Shown one piece after another: positions 42,898-52,166 of a DNA stretch of 64,000 nucleotides. Positions within the stretch are counted from its first letter, which is position 1; each line of letters begins with the position of its first letter. A program made the translations under genes and the position numbers. The notes beneath the pieces were generated by a model, which ran no database searches, had not been told where the DNA came from, and saw only the letters and a list, made by a program, of their open reading frames with translations. The DNA is from Hyphomonadaceae bacterium UBA7672 (lineage in GTDB: Bacteria; Pseudomonadota; Alphaproteobacteria; Caulobacterales; Hyphomonadaceae): NCBI GenBank assembly GCA_002483135.1, contig DLHI01000007.1, forward strand, positions 186,001 through 250,000, in the 5' to 3' direction.

Positions 42898-44733
42898 ATG
42901 TGCGGGATTATCGGTATCCTTGGCGACCAACCGGCGGCCACCCGCCTGGTGGAGGCGCTGAAGCGACTGGAATACCGCGGCTATGATTCGGCGGGCGTTG
43001 CCCTTCTGGAGGGCGGAAAACTCAAGCGTCTTCGGGCGCCGGGCAAGCTGTCCAACCTCGACGCCAAGGTGCGCGAGACCACGCTGAAGGCCAGCGTCGG
43101 CATTGGCCATACGCGCTGGGCGACGCACGGCCAGCCAAACGAAACGAACGCGCACCCGCACGCCTCCGGCCGGGTCGCCATCGTCCATAATGGCATCATC
43201 GAGAATTTCCGCGAGCTGCGCGAGGCGATGGAGGCGCGCGGCCGCAAGTTCGAAACCGAAACGGATTCGGAAACGATCGCGCACCTGATCGACGAGGGAC
43301 TCAGCAAGGGCCTCAAGCCGAAGGATGCGTTCAAGGCGACGCTGGACCAGCTGCGCGGCGCGTTCGCCATCGCAGCGATCATCGAAGGCGAGGACGATCT
43401 CATTCTCGGTGGGCGGCGCGGATCGCCACTGGTGATCGGCGTGGGCGAAAAGGAGATGTTCCTTGGGTCTGACGCGCTGGCCGTGGGGCCGTTCACCCAG
43501 CGCGTGATCTACCTCGAGGAAGGCGACTGGTGCGTGCTGTCACGCACCTCGTTCGAGATTTTCGATGCAGCCGGACAACACGTCGAGCGTGCGGAAACGC
43601 ACGTACCCGCGGCTGGCGCTGCCGCCGAGAAGGGCAACTACCGTCACTTCATGCAAAAGGAAATCTACGAGCAGCCCGACTTTGTGGGCCGCACGGTTTC
43701 CGCCTATATCGACGCTTACGACCTGAAGGCAGTGCTGCCGACGCGCCAAGGGAAGAAGGCGCTCGATTTCACGCAGTTCGACCGCATCCAGATCGTAGCG
43801 TGCGGCACAGCGTATTACGCGGGCTTTGTCGCCAAGTACTGGTTCGAGCAGTTGGCAGGCATTGTCGCCGATGTCGATGTGGCGTCCGAGTTCCGCTATC
43901 GTGAGCCGGTGCTCGGGGCCCGCACGCTGGCCATCATGGTGACCCAGTCGGGTGAAACCGCCGACACCAAGGCCGCGATGGAATACTGCAAGGCCAAAGG
44001 CGTGATGACGGCGGCCGTCGTCAACGTACCCACCTCCTCCATCGCGCGCGAATGCGACGCCATCCTGCCGACGCTGGCGGGCGTGGAGATCGGCGTTGCG
44101 TCCACAAAGGCTTTCACCGCGCAGCTTTGCGCGCTGCTTGCCACGGCGGTTGCGGCGGGGCGCCAGCGTGAATTCCTGTCACGTGAGCGCGAGCGAGCCA
44201 TCATCGGCTCGATGATCGAACTGCCGCGCCTGATCGGGGAAGCGCTGAACACCGAAAAGCAGATCATGGCCCTGGCGCCGGAGATCGCGAAGGCGCGTGA
44301 CATTCTCTATCTTGGCCGCGGGCAGCATTATCCCATCGCGCTCGAAGGCGCGCTGAAGCTGAAGGAAATCTCCTACATCCACGCCGAGGGCTATGCCTCT
44401 GGCGAGCTGAAGCACGGGCCCATCGCGCTGATTGACGAGCGCACGCCCGTGATCATGGCGGCGCCGCACGATCACCTGCTGGAGAAGTCGCTGTCGAACC
44501 TGCAGGAAGTGGCGGCGCGGCGCGGCAAGGTGTTCCTGGTGTCCGACAAGGCGGGCATCAAGCAGGCGGGCAATGCGCCGTTCGGAACGATCGAGATTCC
44601 CGAATGCGAGCGCGTGATCCAGCCGATCGTGACGGTGGTGCCGCTACAGCTGCTGGCTTATCACGTCGCCGTCGAAAAAGGCACGGACGTGGACCAGCCG
44701 CGAAATCTGGCGAAGTCGGTGACGGTGGAGTGA
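42898..44733 (+). CDS. glmS: Glutamine-fructose-6-phosphate aminotransferase (isomerising)
   Basis: A 611-residue enzyme making glucosamine-6-P from fructose-6-P and glutamine. The N-terminal glutaminase domain starts MCGIIGI with Cys2 as nucleophile after Met removal and has GHTRWATHGQPNETNAHPH; two SIS domains follow (ACGTAYYAGFVAKYW, VTQSGETADTKAAM, and GRGQHYPIALEGALKLKEISY); the end PRNLAKSVTVE is the conserved C-terminal tail. It supplies glucosamine for UDP-GlcNAc, the likely donor of the GT41 enzyme elsewhere in the window. Confidence 0.98.
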   Translation: MCGIIGILGDQPAATRLVEALKRLEYRGYDSAGVALLEGGKLKRLRAPGKLSNLDAKVRETTLKASVGIGHTRWATHGQPNETNAHPHASGRVAIVHNGIIENFRELREAMEARGRKFETETDSETIAHLIDEGLSKGLKPKDAFKATLDQLRGAFAIAAIIEGEDDLILGGRRGSPLVIGVGEKEMFLGSDALAVGPFTQRVIYLEEGDWCVLSRTSFEIFDAAGQHVERAETHVPAAGAAAEKGNYRHFMQKEIYEQPDFVGRTVSAYIDAYDLKAVLPTRQGKKALDFTQFDRIQIVACGTAYYAGFVAKYWFEQLAGIVADVDVASEFRYREPVLGARTLAIMVTQSGETADTKAAMEYCKAKGVMTAAVVNVPTSSIARECDAILPTLAGVEIGVASTKAFTAQLCALLATAVAAGRQREFLSRERERAIIGSMIELPRLIGEALNTEKQIMALAPEIAKARDILYLGRGQHYPIALEGALKLKEISYIHAEGYASGELKHGPIALIDERTPVIMAAPHDHLLEKSLSNLQEVAARRGKVFLVSDKAGIKQAGNAPFGTIEIPECERVIQPIVTVVPLQLLAYHVAVEKGTDVDQPRNLAKSVTVE

Positions 44734-44814
44734 CAAGCGAGATGAACCATGCAGCCTTGCGATGGCCTGGTCTCTGGCTAGATTAGCTCAAACTGACGCC
44801 GGGAATCAGCAGTC

Positions 44815-45273
44815 ATGAAGCCATCCCCCAGACTCGTGCCGGCAGCGTTTGCGATCGTCGGCTTGTTGTTGTCGGCGCTAACTTCGGGGCCTGCAGCGGC
44901 GCAATCGCCGGAAGACATCTATCTGAGCTGTATCGATCCCAGCATTCCGACAACCAGCTCCGCGAGGGAGCAGCTCCTCCACGTTAATCCACGGCTTGAG
45001 GTGTGGCAGTGGTTTGATCGGTCCCGTCAGGACTGGGGCCCCAACCTCTGCCCCGCTGCTTCATCGCTGAGCTTCACGAGGCGATGCGCGTTCACCAATG
45101 GAAAGCTCATGCTGATTGAACGCGAGCACATCAATGAGCAGATTGATCGCTATTCGGGAGCGTGGGAGTTGGCGACCAAAGGATGGGGCGCAACACTTGA
45201 TTCCCCCGGCACGCTCAAACATATCGGAACTTGCTCCATAACGACGAACCCCGTCACACGCCGGCAATTCTGA
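44815..45273 (+). CDS. Small secreted Cys-containing protein, unknown
   Basis: A 152-residue protein with an N-terminal hydrophobic signal ending GPAAAQSP. Four Cys (in YLSCIDPS, PNLCPAA, TRRCAFTN, IGTCSITT) could form two disulfides in the periplasm. It has a lower-GC, less biased codon usage than its neighbours by eye, which may indicate recent acquisition, though this is an impression only. I recognise no family. The flanking genes are glmS and galU. Confidence 0.6.
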   Translation: MKPSPRLVPAAFAIVGLLLSALTSGPAAAQSPEDIYLSCIDPSIPTTSSAREQLLHVNPRLEVWQWFDRSRQDWGPNLCPAASSLSFTRRCAFTNGKLMLIEREHINEQIDRYSGAWELATKGWGATLDSPGTLKHIGTCSITTNPVTRRQF

Positions 45274-45395
45274 TCATTGGCGAGGTTGCAGCACTCGGTA
45301 GATGTGGCAATCCCCTTGCATAGCTTCGCCGATGCTCGGGCCCAAAACACGGCCTCGTCGAGACTTGAGCCAAGATGCCATTTGGGAAATTTACC

Positions 45396-46280
45396 ATGAA
45401 GCGTGTCCGCAAGGCCGTTCTGCCTGTCGCCGGTTTTGGCACCCGGGTGCTGCCGGCAACCAAGGCTGTGCCAAAGGAAATGCTGACGGTCTTCGACCGC
45501 CCTTCCATCCAGTACGTCGTGGACGAAGCGCGCGAGGCGGGCATCGAGCACTTCGTGTTCGTCACGGGCCGCAACAAGCACGTCATCGAGGACTATTTCG
45601 ACAAGGCTTTCGAACTCGAACACACGCTGGAAGCCAAGAAGAAGGACGCGATCCTGGCCGAGGTTCGCGCCGCCGCCCTGCCCCCGGGCGCCGCGAGCTT
45701 CACGCGCCAGCAGGCGGCGCTTGGCCTTGGGCACGCTGTCCTGTGCGCGCGCGACATCATTGGTGATGAACCCTTCGCCGTCCTGCTTCCCGATGTGATC
45801 GTGGCCGGCAAGGGCGGGTCGTGTCTCAAGCAGATGGTCGACGCCTACAACAAGGTCGGCGGCAACATCATTGCGGTCGACGAAGTCCCACAGGACCGCG
45901 TCAACCAGTACGGCGTCATTGATCCGGTGACGGCGGGCGACGCCGGCCCGCTGGTGAAGATGAAGGGCATGGTCGAGAAGCCTCCGGTCGACAAAGCGCC
46001 GTCGCGCCTCAAGATCACGGGCCGCTACATCCTCCAGCCCGAAGTGTTCAACCTGCTCGCCACGCAGACCGCCGGCGCCGGCGGCGAGATCCAGCTCACC
46101 GACGCGATGCAGCGCCTGATGAGCGAGCAGGATTTCCACGCCTTCAAATACGCCGGCCAGGATTACGACTGCGGCGACAAGCTTCTTTATCTCGAAGCCT
46201 TCGCGGCGATGGCGCTGGCGCACCCCGAGTTGGGCGCGAAGGCGCGCGCGGTTCTCGAGGCGACGCTCAAGAAAGGCTGA
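45396..46280 (+). CDS. galU: UTP-glucose-1-phosphate uridylyltransferase
   Basis: A 294-residue nucleotidyltransferase producing UDP-glucose, used by OpgH and for surface glycans. Motifs: GFGTRVLPATKAVPKEML at the N-terminus, FVTGRNKHVIEDYFD, VLLPDVIV and VEKPP, all intact. The Met at 45396 is selected because relatives start MKRVRKAVLPVAG; a Met seven codons upstream is also open. A weak hairpin follows the stop codon but no T run was seen. Confidence 0.96.
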   Translation: MKRVRKAVLPVAGFGTRVLPATKAVPKEMLTVFDRPSIQYVVDEAREAGIEHFVFVTGRNKHVIEDYFDKAFELEHTLEAKKKDAILAEVRAAALPPGAASFTRQQAALGLGHAVLCARDIIGDEPFAVLLPDVIVAGKGGSCLKQMVDAYNKVGGNIIAVDEVPQDRVNQYGVIDPVTAGDAGPLVKMKGMVEKPPVDKAPSRLKITGRYILQPEVFNLLATQTAGAGGEIQLTDAMQRLMSEQDFHAFKYAGQDYDCGDKLLYLEAFAAMALAHPELGAKARAVLEATLKKG

Positions 46281-46289
46281 GCTCTCTCC

Positions 46290-46898
46290 TCAGCCGCAGT
46301 GCGCGGGATAGTCGATGGCGGGGGCTACCCCCACGCGCCATGAACGCACGACGTTATCTTCCATCTCGAAGACGAATTTTGTCTCGCCCTGCATTACACC
46401 GACATCCGTGATCTCCGGTTCGAGCGGGTTTGGGTTCTCACTCGTCGCTGCGCCGAATTTTGCGCGGATGGCCGCCGCCGTGCTGCCGACGCCAAGGCCA
46501 TCGGCGGTGCGAGCGGTGCCGGAGATGAAGTCGATGCGACGGACAGCGCCGCCCTCGACAAGAAGGCTGATGCCGGTCACGGGCTCGATAGCGAACAGCT
46601 CGAAACAGCGCAGGGGATCAACATCAGCAGGTGGCGCTACGTCGTATCTTTCGAGCTCCACCGGAAAGGCGGCCGCTGCCGCCTCAGGCGTCGCGCCCAG
46701 TTGTATACCGCAATACCCCTCGGCCGTCACCGCGCCGCAGCCGGCCAGCGCCGCCCGCTCCGCCGCCTCGGACTCAAGATGAGCTGGATCGGGCGTTTCA
46801 GGAAGCGTCTCTACGGGCGCGTTGTTCGCAGGCTCGCCGCCGCAGGCAGCGGCCAGCAAGGCCATCAGAGCGCACAGGAGGGATGACGCCTGCTTCAT
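46290..46898 (-). CDS. Predicted lipoprotein of unknown function
   Basis: A 202-residue lipoprotein (lipobox LAAACGG) with an acidic, Pro-rich linker and a domain with GYCGIQLGATPEAAAAAFP and later WRVGVAPAIDYPAHCG. The LGATPEAAAAAFP stretch resembles small periplasmic domains that begin with a LGMT-type motif, which are common in uncharacterised proteins. Four Cys besides the lipobox (GCG, YCG, RCF, HCG) suggest disulfides. Its start overlaps the stop of the next gene in a TGATG arrangement, so the two are translationally coupled. Confidence 0.7.
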   Translation of the reverse strand: MKQASSLLCALMALLAAACGGEPANNAPVETLPETPDPAHLESEAAERAALAGCGAVTAEGYCGIQLGATPEAAAAAFPVELERYDVAPPADVDPLRCFELFAIEPVTGISLLVEGGAVRRIDFISGTARTADGLGVGSTAAAIRAKFGAATSENPNPLEPEITDVGVMQGETKFVFEMEDNVVRSWRVGVAPAIDYPAHCG

Positions 46899-47290
46899 CA
46901 GAAGGGTTCGAAGCAATCGTAATTGCGCTGGCGGATGATCAGCCCGTCTTCGTACTCGATCACCTGACAGATGCGCGCGCGCATCGCCTCGCCCGGCCGC
47001 ACCGCCCCCACGGGCGTGCGCGGATAGCCGGTCCATGTGTATTCAAGAATCACGCGATCGCCGACTTCGGTAAGCGTGTGAATGTCGTAGATTTGGCGAT
47101 CCATGAGCCTCGTGCCGCGCTCTGCCCCATCGAGAATGGCGGCAAGGTCGCGCTGGGCGCCGCGCGGGATCAGGCGGTTGGGGAATTCGTACTGGACGGC
47201 GTCAGGATGGTAGAACGCCGCCAGGTCATCACCCACGGCGCCGCCTTCCACGGCCGCGATATAAGCGCGGACTTTCCGTTCGAGGGACAT
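46898..47290 (-). CDS. NTF2-like / SnoaL-type protein
   Basis: A 130-residue single-domain protein of the NTF2/SnoaL fold: LERKVRAYIAAVEGG, then DLAAFYHPDAVQYEFPN and VILEYTWTGYPRTP. Members are polyketide cyclase-like, ketosteroid-isomerase-like or binding proteins; no catalytic residue can be assigned. Its stop overlaps the start of the downstream lipoprotein gene (TGATG). Soluble cytoplasmic location is expected, which contrasts with the coupled lipoprotein. Confidence 0.8.
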   Translation of the reverse strand: MSLERKVRAYIAAVEGGAVGDDLAAFYHPDAVQYEFPNRLIPRGAQRDLAAILDGAERGTRLMDRQIYDIHTLTEVGDRVILEYTWTGYPRTPVGAVRPGEAMRARICQVIEYEDGLIIRQRNYDCFEPF

Positions 47291-47315
47291 CGACTCCTCC
47301 GTTCTGGAGGACAGT

Positions 47316-47705
47316 CTAGAGCACCATCTGCGTCTGCGTCACCAGTGCGACCGTCTTGCCGGCCTCACTCGTGATCTTCGTCTGCCAGACCGACGTCCGG
47401 CGTCCGATATGGAGCGGCGTGCAGACGGCCAGGACGATTTCACCCTCGCGCGCCGCCCCGATGAAATTCGTCTTGCTTTCAAGGGTTGTCGTACCGTTGG
47501 CCCCGTCCGGCAGGTTCAAGGAGGCGCCCATCGCGCCAAGCGTGTCGGCCAGCGACATCGCCGCGCCGCCATGCAGGCCCTTCAGTGGATTGCAGAGGTC
47601 GGGTCGAACGAGAAGCCGCGCCTCGATTCGCTCTTTCGTTGCGGAAACAACTTCGATGCCCATGAGGCCGGCAAAAGGGATGTGCTTGCGGATGTGTTCG
47701 CTCAT
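47316..47705 (-). CDS. PaaI-family hotdog thioesterase
   Basis: A 129-residue hotdog thioesterase with the PaaI signature: FAGLMGIEVVSAT, CNPLKGLHGGAAMSLADTLGAMG (catalytic His-Gly-Gly loop), and LESKTNFIGAAREGEIV. It hydrolyses acyl-CoA thioesters, substrate unknown. The ATG at 47705 is the correct start; the long open frame above it overlaps a convergent-phase gene and has no coding character. It follows the NTF2-like gene upstream by 25 bp in the opposite order of transcription, so it is transcribed first. Confidence 0.85.
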   Translation of the reverse strand: MSEHIRKHIPFAGLMGIEVVSATKERIEARLLVRPDLCNPLKGLHGGAAMSLADTLGAMGASLNLPDGANGTTTLESKTNFIGAAREGEIVLAVCTPLHIGRRTSVWQTKITSEAGKTVALVTQTQMVL

Positions 47706-47769
47706 GCCCCGGGATTTGAGACAGGCTGCGCAGCGAGGCAAGTACCTGCAAGATAATGCCCGGCCAGCG

Positions 47770-48701
47770 TCATTTCTTGAGCGGGTGAAATGCACGCTGG
47801 TGCGCAACGGCAGCGGCGCGCGTGGGGAAGGTCTTCGCTGGCTCCTTCCCGTCGCACACAGCGCCGAGGATATCCGCGCCCAGCGGCCAGTCCTTGGCCG
47901 TTCGCACGGGCCATGGCGCTGCGTCGGGGAATTCGCTTTCAAGAGACTTGGTGAAGGTGACATACGCCGTCTGCGCCAGCGTAAGCGCCTTGCAGTCGAG
48001 CGTGATCGTGCGAAGCGCGAATACGGAATAGCGCCATTGCGGTTCGGGCGGGGCTGGCGTGTCATCACCCAGGATGTCGAGCACCTGCACCGTAGCCTTG
48101 TCGCCCTGGCGCGAGACGCGCGACCAGTCGAGGAATGACATGTTGCCGGTCGAGCGCTCCTCGCGGATCACGGCGAAGCGCGCCGCAGCCGTATCTGCCG
48201 GTGGCGCGGGCGCTCTCTTGGCGACAGGCTCCGCCGCAGGTGGGGCAGCGAGCCGCACCTTGGCATCCGCCATCGCCTGCTCGGCCGTCAGCCCCTTTGC
48301 GGTCTTGTTGGCAGGATCACAGACAACTGGAATTACGCGCGCCTGCCAGCCATGCGGGCCATGGAAGGAGCCCTGCGAGAAGGGCTCGGGCCCCGACTGG
48401 TCTAGCACTTTCCCGGCCTCATTGATCGTGCGCCTGCCGAGCGTTCCGCCGACTGTTGCGCTCCAGGTGCAGGACAACCTTGTGCGGGTGATGTTGCCGC
48501 TCAACGGCTCCCGGCGCCGTTCTTGTAGACCTGCAATACGTCGATCTCGAATGTGTCGCCGCTGCGCTTGATGCTCGCAGCGTCCCAGTAGACCGGTGTC
48601 GGACCGGAATCCTTCACATGCTGGAAGGACGCCTGCGCCATGGCCGGGGCGGCAATGAACGTGGCGGCGAACATGGCAATGATCGACTTCATGAGGCGCA
48701 T
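47770..48701 (-). pseudogene. Secreted two-repeat protein split by a frameshift
   Basis: Two open frames, 48701-48501 (66 aa, signal peptide plus PTPVYWDAASIKRSGDTFEIDVLQV) and 48504-47770 (244 aa), overlap by 4 bases (TTGA) and are in different frames. Together they look like one protein with two copies of a domain. Copy 1 spans both frames: WDAASIKRSGDTFEIDVLQV, RTRLSCTW, and WQARVIPVVCD. Copy 2 is intact in the second frame: LDWSRVSRQGDKATVQVLDI, RTITLDCKALT, and GADILGAVCD. Copy 1 is broken exactly at the junction, so a one-base frameshift (mutation or sequencing error) is the simplest account. Alternatively both parts are expressed as overlapping genes with TTG start. Confidence 0.7.
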
Positions 48702-48758
48702 GCCTGATCTCCCCTGGCTGCGCTCGTCCTATCAGGCAGCGGCGCGAGCTGCCACTCG

Positions 48759-49766
48759 CTACTGCGCATAGGCATCGACTCTGGCGACATGCTTCGCGAC
48801 AGAGGCCTGATCGAGGAACGACCCCGTGAACGAGTTCTTCGCCAGCGTGATGATGTCCGCGCGCGAGAGGCCCACCGCCTGCGCCGTCTTCAGATAGTTG
48901 TCGGCGACATAGCCGCCGAAATAGGCCGGGTCGTCCGAGTTGCAGGTAGCCTTGAGGCCCAGTTCCAGCATGCGCTTCATCGGATGATCCTTGAGATCAT
49001 GCACGACGCAGAGCTTGAGGTTGGACAGCGGACAGACGGTGAGCGTCATACCCTCCTTCACCAGCCGCTGCACGAGTGCCGCATCTTCCAGCGCGCGGTT
49101 GCCGTGGTCGATGCGGTCGACATGGAGAATGTCGAGCGCCTCGTGGACGTATTCGGGCGGGCCTTCCTCGCCCGCGTGCGCGACGATCTTGAGGCCGCGC
49201 TCCTTCGCGGCCTTGAACACGCGCGCGAACTTGGACGGCGGGTGGCCCTTCTCGGATGAATCGAGGCCCACGCCTGTGATGCGATCAAGATAGGGCTCGG
49301 CTGCCTTCAATGTCCTGAATGCGGACTCTTCATCGAGATGGCGCAGGAAGCACATGATCAGCTTCGACGTTATGCCGAACTTTGCCTCGGCCTGTTTCAT
49401 GCCGGCCAGCAGGCCGTCGATTGCGATCGAGAACGGCAGGCCACGATCCGTGTGGGTCTCGGGATCGAAGAAGATCTCCGCGTGCACGCCGCCATCGGCA
49501 TGAAGGCGCTCGAAATAGGCCAGCGCAAGATCGTGGAAATCTTCTTCCGTCTGCAGCACGTTGGCGCCCTGATAGTAGATATCGAGAAAGTCCTGCAGGT
49601 TGGAAAAGGCGTAGGCGGCCCTCACCTCCTCCACCGACTTGAACGGAATGGCGACCTTATTGCGCTGTCCGAGTTCGAACATCAGTTCGGGCTCAAGCGA
49701 GCCTTCAATATGCAGGTGCAGCTCCGCCTTGGGAATGCCGCGAATGAAGGCTTCGGATACGGACAT
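48759..49766 (-). CDS. Adenine deaminase (adenosine-deaminase family)
   Basis: A 335-residue TIM-barrel amidohydrolase. Zinc ligands: HLHIEGS near the N-terminus, HAGEEG, and SDDPAYFGG; catalytic His in RIDHGN. The segment LDSSEKGHPPSKF and the short insert next to it mark the adenine-deaminase branch rather than true adenosine deaminases, by analogy with characterised Pseudomonas enzymes (from memory). It converts adenine to hypoxanthine in purine salvage. Full length. The ATG at 49766 is preceded by an AGTTGCGGGAGCC region including GGGAG. Confidence 0.88.
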   Translation of the reverse strand: MSVSEAFIRGIPKAELHLHIEGSLEPELMFELGQRNKVAIPFKSVEEVRAAYAFSNLQDFLDIYYQGANVLQTEEDFHDLALAYFERLHADGGVHAEIFFDPETHTDRGLPFSIAIDGLLAGMKQAEAKFGITSKLIMCFLRHLDEESAFRTLKAAEPYLDRITGVGLDSSEKGHPPSKFARVFKAAKERGLKIVAHAGEEGPPEYVHEALDILHVDRIDHGNRALEDAALVQRLVKEGMTLTVCPLSNLKLCVVHDLKDHPMKRMLELGLKATCNSDDPAYFGGYVADNYLKTAQAVGLSRADIITLAKNSFTGSFLDQASVAKHVARVDAYAQ

Positions 49767-49848
49767 GAGTTGGCTCCCGCAACTTTACCCAGACTAACAG
49801 GCCTTGGCGGCCCAGTGTACAGTCTGGGCGCGATGAAGGAGTTGGGGC

Positions 49849-50370
49849 ATGCGGATTTATGCGATTCTGGTCACGACGTTCGGCGTGGTGTTGACGGGGT
49901 GCGTGGGCGCCGCTGCACCGCTCACGACACAAGACATCGGATTTCTGCGTGGCTGCTGGGTCCAGAAAGAAGCCCCCGGCGAGGCGATCCAGGGATTTCT
50001 CAGGCTGCTGCCAAGGAGCTCCGAAGATGATGCAGCGTTGTGGGGCGACGTCATTGACGCGAGAGACGGTGCGTGGCGGCCGACGCACCGTCTCGCATTC
50101 GGGGCGGACGGAGCCTACATGACGATCGGTCGCGATCCACTGCCAGTGGAGACTGGCTCGAGGGCGCTCAACCGGATCGCGGATCCGCCCCGGAACGCTG
50201 GCCTTCGGCCGGTTGCGTATCGCGCTACGTGGAGACTCCCGCCGATCAATGCGAGCGAGGGCTGGGTTCTGGCGGATGGAACACACGAGACATTGCGCAT
50301 CTATCTGCTGAAGGCGGACGCGACGGAGGGCGAAGTCATCTTCGACGGCGAACGCGACGGGTGTGATTGA
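49849..50370 (+). CDS. Predicted lipoprotein of unknown function
   Basis: A 173-residue lipoprotein (lipobox LTGCVG, Cys about 18). The mature part begins with LRGCWVQKE, a short motif like those of small beta-barrel lipocalin-type or DUF6265-like domains, and ends GERDGCD. I do not recognise a specific family. GAAGGAGTTGGGGC before the ATG is a strong ribosome-binding site. It is divergent from the adenine deaminase gene. Confidence 0.7.
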   Translation: MRIYAILVTTFGVVLTGCVGAAAPLTTQDIGFLRGCWVQKEAPGEAIQGFLRLLPRSSEDDAALWGDVIDARDGAWRPTHRLAFGADGAYMTIGRDPLPVETGSRALNRIADPPRNAGLRPVAYRATWRLPPINASEGWVLADGTHETLRIYLLKADATEGEVIFDGERDGCD

Positions 50371-50449
50371 TCGAATTTCACCGACCCCGTTCCCGCGATT
50401 CTAACCATCTTCCGCTAGTCTCCTGCGCTCAACCACCCGGATTCCGGCC

Positions 50450-51211
50450 ATGAGTTCTGGACTTGTCGCGCTGGTCGGCGATGCGCCGCACGCCTGGACG
50501 ATGGTCAACGCGCTGCGCAAGCGCCTTGGCGATTTCCCGGTGGTCGTGGAACGCGGCGAACCTGCCTCCGCCTTCTGGGCGCGGCGCAGAAAGAAGCTTG
50601 GTGCAGGCGTTGTCTATTCAATGAAGGCGGTCCAGCTGGCGGCGAAGATCACCAAACCGCTGTCGCGCGCGCGGCTTTCGGAATTGCAGGCCGCCTGCGA
50701 CGCCACGCCGGTTCCCAATCACCTGCGTATCAATGTCGGCAACCTCAACGATGCCGACACGCGCGCAAAAATCCGAGCGCTTGAACCGAAGGCCGTGTTC
50801 GTCGCGTCCACAGGCATGCTGCGCAAGCCGCTGCTGGAGGCATGCGCCTGCCCGGTGGTGAATTATCATTCGGGCGTCAACCCGGCCTATCGCGGCATCA
50901 ATGGCGGCTATTTCGCGCTGGCCAACGGCGAGCCGGAGCATTTCGGCGTGACGCTGCACCTTGTCGATCTCGGCGTCGACACCGGGCCGATCCTGGCGAC
51001 CAATCGCATTCCCGTGGCGGCGAACGATAACCTGCAGACCTACATGACGCTCATGGCGGCGAGGTCACAGGATCTGGTGGTGGAGACGATGGCGCGCGTG
51101 CTGGCGGGCGACGCGAACCCGCTGCCGCCAAGCAAGCTACCATCGAACCAGTACTACGCGCCGACGCTGGGCCAGTATCTTGCGAACGGCCTTGCGCGCG
51201 GCGTGTGGTAG
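50450..51211 (+). CDS. Formyl transferase-domain protein
   Basis: A 253-residue protein with a formyltransferase fold: VNYHSGVNPAYRGINGGYFALANGE contains the loop with Asn-His-Ser in place of the classic NIHPS, and GVTLHLVDLGVDTGPILA is the conserved HxxxxxxD/TGP segment. Similar proteins formylate amino sugars or act on phosphoribosyl substrates; this one is alone. The N-terminal helix region RRRKKLGAGVVYSMKAVQLAAK suggests an added domain. Substrate unknown. Confidence 0.85.
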   Translation: MSSGLVALVGDAPHAWTMVNALRKRLGDFPVVVERGEPASAFWARRRKKLGAGVVYSMKAVQLAAKITKPLSRARLSELQAACDATPVPNHLRINVGNLNDADTRAKIRALEPKAVFVASTGMLRKPLLEACACPVVNYHSGVNPAYRGINGGYFALANGEPEHFGVTLHLVDLGVDTGPILATNRIPVAANDNLQTYMTLMAARSQDLVVETMARVLAGDANPLPPSKLPSNQYYAPTLGQYLANGLARGVW

Positions 51212-51224
51212 GCGCACGGTCGCG

Positions 51225-52166
51225 TCAGGCGCCATAAAGCAGCTCCACAAGATAGCTTTCGAGCGTGACTGTCTCGCCAGCATTGGTGAGCGTCCCGGTG
51301 AAAACAAGATCCTGCGAGACAGACGTGTCGATGGTTCCGGTGCGCGGCGTGCCGACGCCAAAGGTCGCGCTGGTGTTGTGCTGGAGCGCGACCTGCGCGT
51401 TCTGCGCGTTCCGGTTGTGAATCGTCCGCTGGTGAATGTTGCCGGCCGACGTGGTCGGCTGGATGGCGAGGAACTCCCGGCCCGACACGCCGCCCAGTTT
51501 CACGTAGAGGATCTTGTTGTTGGCCGAATTGGTGTGACTGAAATAGGCCGTCACGCGCAGTGCACCATTGGGGCCCATGGCGCCGGCCGGAACGTTGACG
51601 GTCGCAAGGATGGTTTCGTTCGTGTCGCCCGTGTGTGAGGCCGCCACGGCGCTCGCCGCCAGCACGCGCCACGTGCCCAGGGTCGCGCACATGGCCTGGA
51701 AGCTGGTGTCGTCGGCCAGCGCCTGCGCCTGGTCAGTGAAGACGATCTCCTCAGCCGCCCCGGCGCCCGAACTGGTGCGGCCCAGGATGCGGTCGGTGGC
51801 GGAGACATTGGCGAGCCTGGTCGCGTCGATCAGCCCCCAGGCCGCGCCGGTGTAGCGCAACAGCTGGTCCGTATCCTTCACGTAGGCGAGCCAGCCCTCG
51901 CGCGGCGTGATCTGCTCCCACGCGCCGTCGCGATAATAGCCCAGGGCCCCGTTCGCGTAGGCGTTCCAGTCAGCGCCGCTTTTGCCGGATGGCACGATGT
52001 AGACATCTCCATCATCAGGTGAACCCGGCTGCGCTGTCGTGGTGGCGGAGACGACCGACAACTGCACGACGGCGTCGAGGCGGCGCAGGCTGTCATTGAG
52101 AGTGACGTGCTTCTGCGCCTGCCCAGCGGCGAGGTACGGAAGCGCAAGATTGGATGTGTTGCTCAT
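51225..52166 (-). CDS. DUF2793 protein (phage/GTA tail-fibre-like)
   Basis: A 313-residue protein starting NLALPYLAAGQAQKHVTLNDSLRRLD, the DUF2793 signature. Middle and end are beta-rich and Thr/Asn-rich, typical of phage tail or spike proteins. Domains of this kind occur in prophages and, from memory, in gene transfer agent tail-fibre genes of alphaproteobacteria that lie away from the main GTA cluster. No other phage or GTA gene is in the window. The Met at 52166 is the family start; the track extends upstream 6 codons. Confidence 0.85.
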   Translation of the reverse strand: MSNTSNLALPYLAAGQAQKHVTLNDSLRRLDAVVQLSVVSATTTAQPGSPDDGDVYIVPSGKSGADWNAYANGALGYYRDGAWEQITPREGWLAYVKDTDQLLRYTGAAWGLIDATRLANVSATDRILGRTSSGAGAAEEIVFTDQAQALADDTSFQAMCATLGTWRVLAASAVAASHTGDTNETILATVNVPAGAMGPNGALRVTAYFSHTNSANNKILYVKLGGVSGREFLAIQPTTSAGNIHQRTIHNRNAQNAQVALQHNTSATFGVGTPRTGTIDTSVSQDLVFTGTLTNAGETVTLESYLVELLYGA

